From Rhodobacterales bacterium (lineage in GTDB: Bacteria > Pseudomonadota > Alphaproteobacteria > Caulobacterales > Hyphomonadaceae): a stretch of 41,582 bases of DNA. The notes beneath the pieces are model-generated. The model did no database searches and had not been told where the DNA came from. It saw only the letters and a program-made list of their open reading frames with translations. The position numbers and the translations under genes are program-made. Below are positions 22,641 through 29,003 of the stretch, in pieces; within the stretch, counting starts at the first letter, position 1, and the number at the start of each line of letters is the position of its first letter. The DNA lies in NCBI GenBank assembly GCA_014763715.1, contig JACXUV010000021.1:1-41582 (forward strand), read 5' to 3'.

Positions 22641-23706
22641 ACGGCTGGCAGATGGATCGGTCGTCTATTACGCCTACGCCTACCAAGGCGGCCCCCTGAT
22701 CGCCAAAGGCACCGGAAAAACCACCACCGCCGCGCGCGCCGATCTGGACGCAAAGCTGGCCGAGCAGGAAACGCTCGCCAAGCTCACGGCTGCGCGCGAT
22801 GTGCAGGAAATCAAACCCGCGCCAAGCATCGCCTACATCGAAGGCCTTGTCCGGGCCTTCCTCAACTCGCCCGAGTTTGGAAAGCTCAAGCCCCGCACGC
22901 AACGGGATTACAGGCATTATCTGGACGATTTCCGCGTCGAGTTTGGCGACTGGCGCACCGCCCTTTTCGAGGATCCGCGCACCGCTCAGGATCTCGCAGA
23001 CTGGCGCGATGAGGCGCCCGGCGCCCGCACTGGCGACTTCCGCATGAGCGTTGTTTCGCGCCTGTTTTCATGGGCCAGGGCGCGCGGAATCACATCGGCC
23101 CGACCGACCGAGGCGCTGGAGCGCGTTTATTCCGCCGATCGATCCGACCGGATCTGGAGCGAGGAAGAGGTGGGAAAGCTGCTCGCGGTCTGCAACGGCC
23201 CGCTAAGTTGGGCGGTACGACTGGCGATCAATACAGGCCTGCGGCAGGGCGATCTAATCACGCTACCATGGTCGGCCGTCTCGGATCTTTCGATCCGCTA
23301 CCGCACCTCGAAGCGCGGCAAGGACGCAATCATTCCGATCACGCCCGCGCTGCGCGAGCTACTGGCCGAGATCCCCCGGCGCTCGCCGGTGATCCTCACC
23401 AGCTCCACCGGCCGCGCATGGACCGGCGATGGCCTGCGGTCGAGCTTCAACCGCTCCAAAACTGAGGCCGGCATCGAGGGCCTGACTTGGCACGACTTCC
23501 GGGGCACGGCCGTCACGCGGCTTGCAAAAACCAAGCTCACCACCCGCGACATTGCCCGGATCATCGGCTGGTCTGAGGCCCGGATCGAGCAGATTATGAC
23601 CCGCTATGTGAGTGCGGACGCCCTTGCTGCGGACATGCTTTTGAGAATGGCCGGAGAACGAATTTTGCAAACCGGCTGCAAACCGGACGAAATCGCGAAC
23701 GACTAA
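22603..23706 (+). CDS. Tyrosine site-specific integrase of the tRNA-Thr element
   Basis: The product is 367 aa, starting at a GTG inside the previous gene. It has an N-terminal DNA-binding part (residues about 15-65) and a core-binding SAM-like domain (about 80-170). The catalytic domain holds Arg214 in NTGLRQGD, His297 and Arg300 in WHDFRG, a Trp in GWSEARIEQ, and the nucleophile Tyr335 in TRYVSAD. All key residues are present, so the enzyme looks active. The gene points toward the tRNA-Thr gene only 27 bases beyond its stop, and its last codons contain two TGCAAACC repeats. This is the standard layout for an integrase acting on the 3' end of a tRNA gene. Confidence 0.95.
   Translation: MRVKVTGLRTATKRLADGSVVYYAYAYQGGPLIAKGTGKTTTAARADLDAKLAEQETLAKLTAARDVQEIKPAPSIAYIEGLVRAFLNSPEFGKLKPRTQRDYRHYLDDFRVEFGDWRTALFEDPRTAQDLADWRDEAPGARTGDFRMSVVSRLFSWARARGITSARPTEALERVYSADRSDRIWSEEEVGKLLAVCNGPLSWAVRLAINTGLRQGDLITLPWSAVSDLSIRYRTSKRGKDAIIPITPALRELLAEIPRRSPVILTSSTGRAWTGDGLRSSFNRSKTEAGIEGLTWHDFRGTAVTRLAKTKLTTRDIARIIGWSEARIEQIMTRYVSADALAADMLLRMAGERILQTGCKPDEIAND
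23666..23684 (+). repeat. Two TGCAAACC repeats inside the right end (integrase arm-site candidates)
   Basis: TGCAAACC is found at 23666-23673 and 23677-23684, inside the last codons of the integrase gene. Matching copies in the same orientation occur at the left end (15100-15107, one mismatch, and 15130-15137). Short direct repeats flanking a tyrosine-integrase core site are the usual form of arm-type binding sites. Confidence 0.55.
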
Positions 23707-23731
23707 AAACGCCGCGATCTGTAATAACCAC

Positions 23732-23778
23732 TATGGTGCCGGCTGCAGGACTCGAACCCGCGACCCTCTGATTACAAA
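23732..23778. repeat. Right attachment site (47-bp repeat within tRNA-Thr)
   Basis: This is a perfect match to 15018-15064. It covers the tRNA from the anticodon loop to the CCA end plus two flanking bases. Because the intact tRNA lies here, the 3' half now present was brought by the element and restores the gene after integration. Confidence 0.92.
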
Positions 23779-23809
23779 TCAGATGCTCTACCAGCTGAGC
23801 TAAGCCGGC
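23734..23809 (-). tRNA. tRNA-Thr (anticodon UGU)
   Basis: The minus strand gives a 76-base cloverleaf with an encoded CCA end. The acceptor stem is GCCGGCT/AGCCGGC, the D arm is in TAGCTCAGCTGGTAGAGCA, and the anticodon stem TCTGA/TCAGA has the loop TTTGTAA, so the anticodon is TGT. The T arm has GGTTCGAGTCC. The gene is convergent with the integrase, and its 3' half doubles as the attachment site. Confidence 0.97.
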
Positions 23810-24178
23810 CCATGAGGAACCCCGTCACTAATGGGAAGTCCTGCCGGATGCAAGCGGGCTCACCACACTTGCCGGAACAGGCGGCAAGATCACCCGTAAT
23901 TGGCGCAGCATTCCGCCCATGACTGGCCACATTCCCGGCCAAAATTCCCCTGAGAGGCGAGAGTGGAGCACACAGGAACGCACTACCATACTGTTTGCAA
24001 TAGACATTTCGGCCCCGGGTCAGATTCCATCCAATTTCCTTGGCACCGCCTCATTCGCCCCGGTCGGCGCACATTTCGGCCTCAAACCCCACCTATCCCT
24101 TTGTTTACACAAGCAAACAGGAACCGGAAGAGTTCCCAGGGATTGATGGAGCAAGAGATGAGCATGAAGGAGACCCTT
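23810..24178. other. Intergenic region between tRNA-Thr and the OmpA-like gene
   Basis: These 369 bases should hold the tRNA-Thr promoter (reading left) and the promoter of the OmpA-like gene (reading right). I see TGTTT-8 bases-AAACA at 24102-24119, a small inverted repeat about 60 bases before the start, but no confident -10 or -35 boxes. The open frames here lack support. Confidence 0.4.
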
Positions 24179-24658
24179 ATGAAACGCACGCTATTCGCTG
24201 CCGCCGGCCTCAGCCTGATCGGAGCTGCACTCGCCCTGCCGGCCGTTTCGGATGCTCCCAAGCCGCCCCCGGCAGAGCCCGTTTACGTGGCCCGCAAGCC
24301 GGTCTGCGAGGACATGAAACTGTCCATCTACTTTCCTGCCTACGAGACGATGCTGTCCTCCTATTCAGTCCGTGCGCTGAACGCGGCCACGAACAGCCTC
24401 GAAGGCTGCGCCGTTACCGACATTGATGTCGCCGTCGTTTCGGAAGAGGCTCATACGGATTCGGAAATGGCCCAACTGTCCGAGGCGCGCGCTGCTGCTG
24501 TGCTCCAGGCCCTGTCCGACCGTGGTATTTATGCCCCGCGCATCGAAACCAGCTTCACGGAAGTGAATGCCAACGCCGCCTCGGCCGAAGCCCCTGTCGA
24601 GCCAATGGCCCGCCGTGTCGATGTCAGCCTCGATGTGAAGCCCGTCTACGGCCTCTGA
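24179..24658 (+). CDS. OmpA-like periplasmic protein
   Basis: The product is 159 aa. The ATG at 24179 has AAGGAG seven bases upstream and gives a clean signal peptide (MKRTLFAAAGLSLIGAALALPAVSDA). The rest follows the OmpA C-terminal pattern: LSIYFPAYETMLSSYSVRALNAA, then DIDVAVVSEEAHTDSEMAQLSEARAAAVLQALSDRGI and the ending RRVDVSL. Two cysteines (in PVCEDMK and EGCAV) may form a disulfide. The classic peptidoglycan-binding N-x-x-L-S-x-x-R text is degenerate here (MAQLSEARA), so wall binding is uncertain. A terminator follows, so it is probably a single-gene unit. Confidence 0.75.
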   Translation: MKRTLFAAAGLSLIGAALALPAVSDAPKPPPAEPVYVARKPVCEDMKLSIYFPAYETMLSSYSVRALNAATNSLEGCAVTDIDVAVVSEEAHTDSEMAQLSEARAAAVLQALSDRGIYAPRIETSFTEVNANAASAEAPVEPMARRVDVSLDVKPVYGL

Positions 24659-24717
24659 TCTTCCCTTCCCCCTCCCAATCGGCTGCAGGTCTGTCACCGC
24701 ACCTGTGCCGTCAACTA

Positions 24718-24750
24718 CCCCGGACCGGCCCCGCCGTTCCGGGGTTTTTC
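24718..24750 (+). terminator. Rho-independent terminator after the OmpA-like gene
   Basis: CCCCGGA (24718-24724) pairs with TCCGGGG (24738-24744) and is followed by TTTTTC. This gives a 7-bp GC-rich stem with a T tract, the standard intrinsic terminator form, 60 bases after the stop codon. Confidence 0.8.
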
Positions 24751-24896
24751 TTGGTACAGGCCACTGTCAAAGCAGCGATTTTTATCCGTGCGGTTTCTTT
24801 CAATTCCGCCGCGCTGCGCTAAAAGACACGCTCCACGCGGGGCCGGAAGGTTCGAATCGTGGCCCTGAACAGACAAACGGAAAAGACTGACCTCCA

Positions 24897-26633
24897 ATGA
24901 CGCACCCCCGGCGCATCCTCGTCACCTCTGCCCTGCCGTACATCAACGGCGTCAAGCATCTCGGCAACCTTGCCGGCTCGATGCTTCCGGCTGACGTGTA
25001 TTCGCGCGTGATGCGTCTTCTGGGTCATGATGTGACCTATATCTGCGCCACGGACGAACACGGCACGCCCGCCGAACTCGCCGCGCAGGCCGCCGGCGTC
25101 AGCGTTCAGCAATATTGCGACGAACAATACGAGATCCAGCGCGCGGCCGGGGAAGGCTTCAGCCTGTCCTTTGACTGGTTCGGCCGCACCTCGCGCCCGG
25201 CGAACCATGCCGCAACCCAACACCTCGCCCAGGAACTGGAGAAGCAGGGCCTGATCGAGGAACGCACCTCGAAACAGGTCTACTCTGTTGACGACGGACG
25301 CTTCCTGCCAGACCGCTATGTCGAGGGTACCTGTCCCGACTGCGGCTATGAAAAGGCGCGTGGCGACCAGTGCGACAATTGCGGGCGCCTGCTCGACCCG
25401 GTTGACCTGATCAATCCGTACTCTGCCGTTTCCGGTAGCCGCAATATCGAGATCCGCGACACCAACCATCTCTACCTGCTGCAGACCAAGATGCAGGACC
25501 GCATCCGCGACTGGGTGCAGGAGAAGGGCAAGAACTGGCCGTCCCTTGCCGTGTCGATCGCCAACAAATGGCTCGATGAGGGCCTGATCGCGCGCTCCAT
25601 CACACGCGACCTCAGCTGGGGCATCAAGGTGACGGACGTGGACGGCAACCCGCGCCCCGGTTTTGAGGACAAGGTCTTCTACGTCTGGTTCGATGCACCG
25701 ATCGGCTACATCTCCGCGACGCAGGAATGGGCCGAGGCCACAGGCAATGACTGGGAAAGCCTCTGGAAAACCGATAAGGGCGCCGATGACGTCGAATATG
25801 TCGAGTTCATGGGCAAGGACAATGTCGCCTTCCACACGGTCTCCTTCCCGGTCACGCTGCTGGGGTGTGGCGAACCGTGGAAAACCGTCGACAAGCTGAA
25901 AGCCTTCAACTGGGTCACCTGGTATGGCGGCAAGTTCTCCACGTCGATGAAACGCGGCGTGTTCATGGACCAGGCGCTGGACCTTCTGCCTGCAGACTAT
26001 TGGCGCTGGTATCTCATCTCCAACGCCCCGGAAGGGTCCGATGCGGCATTCACATGGGAAGGCTTCCAGAGCGCCGTGAACTCAGACCTTGCCAACGTAC
26101 TTGGCAACTTCGTGAACCGGATCACCAAATACTGCGCCTCGAAATTCGACGGCCAGGTGCCCGCCACCGGCACGCCGGGCGAGGCAGAGGCATGGATGGC
26201 GGCCGAACTGAAGGAACGCCTGCCCCGTCTGGTCGAACATTACGAGGCGATGGAATTCCGCAAGGCCGCTGCCGAGACGCGCGCGATCTGGGCTGCGGGC
26301 AACGAATACCTCACCAAGGCCGAGCCATGGGTGAAGTACAAGGCGGATGTGGACGCTGCTGCGATCGGCGTGCGCGCGGGCCTGAACCTCGCCGCTCTGT
26401 TCGGTATTATCGCTCAGCCGATCATTCCGACAGCCGCGAAGAAAATCCTGGATGCGCTGAACATTCCGGAAGAGAATCGCAAATTCCCCGGCCAGGAGAC
26501 AGACTTCGCCGCCCTGCTGGATGCCCTGCCCCATGGCATGGCCATCTCGCCGCCGGATGTCCTGTTCCAGAAGATTGAGGACACTCAGCTTGCGGAATGG
26601 GCTGAACGCTTCGGCGGCGGCAACCAGGGCTGA
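24897..26633 (+). CDS. metG: Methionine--tRNA ligase
   Basis: The product is 578 aa and charges tRNA-Met with methionine. The class I HIGH-type motif is HLGN near residue 22, in the ALPYINGVKHLGNLAGS opening. The zinc knuckle CPDCGYEKARGDQCDNCG near residues 145-165 has four cysteines, and the KMSKS-type motif is FSTSMKRG near 350. The anticodon-binding helical domain occupies the C-terminal third; there is no C-terminal tRNA-binding (EMAP-like) extension. The four-cysteine type is the E. coli-like form. The ATG at 24897 is preceded by an ordinary intergenic region; no riboswitch or T-box was seen. Confidence 0.96.
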   Translation: MTHPRRILVTSALPYINGVKHLGNLAGSMLPADVYSRVMRLLGHDVTYICATDEHGTPAELAAQAAGVSVQQYCDEQYEIQRAAGEGFSLSFDWFGRTSRPANHAATQHLAQELEKQGLIEERTSKQVYSVDDGRFLPDRYVEGTCPDCGYEKARGDQCDNCGRLLDPVDLINPYSAVSGSRNIEIRDTNHLYLLQTKMQDRIRDWVQEKGKNWPSLAVSIANKWLDEGLIARSITRDLSWGIKVTDVDGNPRPGFEDKVFYVWFDAPIGYISATQEWAEATGNDWESLWKTDKGADDVEYVEFMGKDNVAFHTVSFPVTLLGCGEPWKTVDKLKAFNWVTWYGGKFSTSMKRGVFMDQALDLLPADYWRWYLISNAPEGSDAAFTWEGFQSAVNSDLANVLGNFVNRITKYCASKFDGQVPATGTPGEAEAWMAAELKERLPRLVEHYEAMEFRKAAAETRAIWAAGNEYLTKAEPWVKYKADVDAAAIGVRAGLNLAALFGIIAQPIIPTAAKKILDALNIPEENRKFPGQETDFAALLDALPHGMAISPPDVLFQKIEDTQLAEWAERFGGGNQG

Positions 26634-26674
26634 CATCTTTGCGCGGGAGCGGTCTCGCTGATCGCTCTCACGTC

Positions 26675-27286
26675 TTAGCTGTCTGGTGTCTCCTCAGGCG
26701 CTGTCTCTTCCCGCATTTCTGTTCGCAGGGCACGTAGCCGTTCCCGGTAATGTTCTGCGTCGCCATACTCGGAAAATTCAGCATAACGCGCATGCGCCCC
26801 AATCACGCGGCGCGCCTGCTTGATCGGGCACCAGTACTGTTCCGTGCGCGCAGCGACTTCCCGCACATAGGCGATCACGCCATTGGCATAGGAGCAGTAG
26901 GCACAGTTCAGTTTCTCCAGCGCGTTCAGATAGGCGAGGCTTTTCCGGTCAAACACCAGATAGTCGCGGCGCCTGACCTGGGGAATGTCATACACCCGGA
27001 AACAGATGGCCTGGTAAATCGACACTGAGAGGTCCAGCAGCACAAAGATCACGATGAGCGAATAGATCACCGGCGCCGTCACCACGACCCAGAACCGTGC
27101 GCTCATCAGGTAGGGAATGAGGCCTTTCCGCAGTTCCAGATGGCGACGGATCACTTCCTGATCGAACAGGACGCGCCCCCGTTCCAGGCCATAGCGGAAA
27201 CCGGCCCGCTTTTTTGCAAATTCCGCCTCAAGCTCCAGCTCCAGGTCGCGGATCTTGCCGAGTATCCGGTCTGTGTGGTCTGACAT
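26675..27286 (-). CDS. Membrane protein with conserved-looking CxxC and Cys-Pro motifs, function unknown
   Basis: The product is 203 aa from the ATG at 27286 (an ATG at 27313 is also in frame). The N-terminus is a charged helix (ILGKIRDLELELEAEFAKKRAGF). One strong membrane stretch follows (FWVVVTAPVIYSLIVIFVLLDLSVSIYQA). The C-terminal part has KLNCAYCSYANGVIAYV and QYWCPIKQARR: a CxxC pair and a Cys-Pro. This spacing suggests metal or haem/iron-sulfur binding or redox chemistry on the cytoplasmic or periplasmic face. I do not know the family. It lies alone between metG and the DUF938 gene. Confidence 0.78.
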   Translation of the reverse strand: MSDHTDRILGKIRDLELELEAEFAKKRAGFRYGLERGRVLFDQEVIRRHLELRKGLIPYLMSARFWVVVTAPVIYSLIVIFVLLDLSVSIYQAICFRVYDIPQVRRRDYLVFDRKSLAYLNALEKLNCAYCSYANGVIAYVREVAARTEQYWCPIKQARRVIGAHARYAEFSEYGDAEHYRERLRALRTEMREETAPEETPDS

Positions 27287-27336
27287 GTCTTTTCCGATGC
27301 TCCTACCATTCATCCTGGCGAGCAGGAGAGGTGCCG

Positions 27337-27990
27337 TTATAGCCGCCGGAATATAACAGACAGGTTATTGGCCGGCATCTCAAGCACCGTCTCCAGCCGG
27401 AGGCCTGCACCCGAAGCCAGCGGAAGCAGGTCGCGATCTAGGTCCCGCACGCCCCAGGATGGGTCTCTCGATTTCAGATTTTCGCTGAACGCTGCATTCG
27501 ATGGGGCGATTTCGCCAAGGCGGGCGTAAGGACCGTAGAGGAACAGGTGCCCGCCGGGCTTCAACAGGCGGCCGGCGCCGCGCAGCAGCCCCTCTGTCGC
27601 CGCGAAGGGCGAGATGTGGACCATGTTGACCGAGACGATCACGTCCCACGCCTGCCCTTCCGCATCGCCCCAGGAGACGGCGGAGGCGTCGATGTACAAT
27701 GGCCCGGACAGTCGATCATGCCCTGCTGCTTCGCGCCAGGCAGTCTGGCTCTCACGGCTCGCGGCATCAATGTCGGAATAGGTCCAGTGAAGCGCCGGGA
27801 AGGCCTCTGTCAGGAAGGCCCCGTGTTCACCCGTGCCCGAAGCAATCTCCAGCACCTGCCCGGCTGTCAGCCCATGGGCAGCGAAGACATCGCGGATGGG
27901 GTCTTTGTTGCGGGCTGTGGAAGGTGCAAAGCGGCGTCCGTCTCCACCATCTGCGCGAGGCTCCATTGCGACGGGTTTCTTGTCAGCCAT
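27337..27990 (-). CDS. DUF938 family SAM-dependent methyltransferase-like protein
   Basis: The product is 217 aa. FAPSTARNKDPIRDVFAAHGL is the usual DUF938 opening. VLEIASGTGEHGAFL is the SAM-binding glycine loop, followed by WTYSDIDA (acidic residue after strand 2) and VNMVHISPF, another family hallmark. The substrate is unknown. The start overlaps the stop of the aldo-keto reductase gene, so it is the third gene of a unit with the acyl-CoA ligase and that reductase. Confidence 0.9.
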   Translation of the reverse strand: MADKKPVAMEPRADGGDGRRFAPSTARNKDPIRDVFAAHGLTAGQVLEIASGTGEHGAFLTEAFPALHWTYSDIDAASRESQTAWREAAGHDRLSGPLYIDASAVSWGDAEGQAWDVIVSVNMVHISPFAATEGLLRGAGRLLKPGGHLFLYGPYARLGEIAPSNAAFSENLKSRDPSWGVRDLDRDLLPLASGAGLRLETVLEMPANNLSVIFRRL

Positions 27991-28999
27991 CTGCGTGCTC
28001 GAAGCCGTACATCTCTGTCGTCACGGTCGACTGTGCCGCCGCATTGTAGCGAGGGCCAACGGCATTTTCCGGCGCGAAGTGTGCGTCCAGACGCGCCACC
28101 TGTTCCGGAGTCAGGGTGACCTCAGCCGCTTGGTGGTTTTCTTCCAGATGCTTCAGGCTGGTGGTGCCGGGGATGGGCAGCACGTTCGGTCCCTTGGCCA
28201 GCGTCCAGGCGATGGCAAGCTGCGCGACGGAACAGCCTGCCTCTTCCGCCACGGCCCGCGCCTCGTTCAGCAGGGCAAGGTTGCCCTTATAGTTCTCAGG
28301 GTGGAACCGCGGGAAAATGCTGAGGCGCATGTCGGACTCGTGGAACTTTGCCGGGTCCGCCGGCGGATCGGCCAGGAAACCGCGCCCCACCGGCGAGAAG
28401 GCCACCAGCGCCGTGCCCAGTTCCTCACAGGCTCGCATCACCGCGATCTCCGGGTTGCGGACCCAGAGGGAATATTCCGACTGCATCGCTGCGATGGGAT
28501 GCACAGCAGCCCCGCGGCGCAGCTGGTCCGCACTCATTTCCGAGAGGCCCGCCAGCAGGATCTTGCCTTCGGAGACAAGATCCGCAAGCGCTCCGACAGA
28601 ATCCTCGATCGGGACGTTCGGGTCTGGCCGGTGAAGGTAATAGAGGTCTATCACGTCCGTCTTCAGACGCTTCAGGCTCGCCTCGCAGGCGGCCTTGATG
28701 GCTTCCGGACGGCCATCCAGGGTCCGCTTGCCATCCCGAAACCCAAGGACGCATTTGCTGGCCAGGAAAAAGTCCTGACGGCGAGCGCCCAGGGCTTCAC
28801 CGATCAGTTCCTCACTCCGGCCAAAGCCGTACAGCGTCGCGGTGTCGAAGAAATCACACCCGAGATCGAGCGCCCGGACCAGAAGCGCCTTCGCTTCGTC
28901 TTCCGGGATCGCAGGGCCATAGGCATGACAGATATTCATGCACCCAAGGCCGACCGGATAGACCTCCCGGTCACCGATCTTCCGACGCTGTACGCTCAT
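27983..28999 (-). CDS. Aldo/keto reductase
   Basis: The product is 338 aa, an NADPH-dependent (alpha/beta)8-barrel oxidoreductase. The catalytic set is visible: Asp in CDFFDTATLYG, Tyr in the same segment, Lys in FFLASKCV and His in DLYYLHRPDP. The C-terminal cofactor region has GPNVLPIPGTTSLKHLEEN. The protein resembles the YakC/AKR13-like group that acts on aldehydes. The ATG at 28999 lies four bases after the acyl-CoA ligase stop, which indicates co-transcription, perhaps for processing lipid- or xenobiotic-derived carbonyls; the substrate is not deducible. Confidence 0.93.
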   Translation of the reverse strand: MSVQRRKIGDREVYPVGLGCMNICHAYGPAIPEDEAKALLVRALDLGCDFFDTATLYGFGRSEELIGEALGARRQDFFLASKCVLGFRDGKRTLDGRPEAIKAACEASLKRLKTDVIDLYYLHRPDPNVPIEDSVGALADLVSEGKILLAGLSEMSADQLRRGAAVHPIAAMQSEYSLWVRNPEIAVMRACEELGTALVAFSPVGRGFLADPPADPAKFHESDMRLSIFPRFHPENYKGNLALLNEARAVAEEAGCSVAQLAIAWTLAKGPNVLPIPGTTSLKHLEENHQAAEVTLTPEQVARLDAHFAPENAVGPRYNAAAQSTVTTEMYGFEHADG

Positions 29000-29003
29000 G
29001 CAA

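Larger units (their letters stand above)
15018..23778. mobile_element. tRNA-Thr-integrated phage-derived element (satellite-like or deleted prophage)
   Basis: The element is bounded by a perfect 47-bp direct repeat (15018-15064 and 23732-23778) that is the 3' half of tRNA-Thr. It carries its own tyrosine integrase at the right end and TGCAAACC repeats just inside both ends. Its genes are phage-like: tail-appendage-like protein, DUF1353 protein, endolysin and accessory lysis candidates, an orphan methyltransferase, and a plus-strand operon ending in the integrase. No terminase, portal, capsid, tail tube, repressor or replication gene is recognisable in its 8.8 kb. It is either a defective prophage with a large deletion or a small satellite that depends on a helper phage. 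Confidence 0.85.

Noticed and set aside
15861-23706. Gene transfer agent cluster
   Set aside because: The endolysin/DUF1353 neighbourhood recalls such clusters, but portal, capsid, protease and tail genes are absent, and an integrase with attachment sites marks an integrated element.
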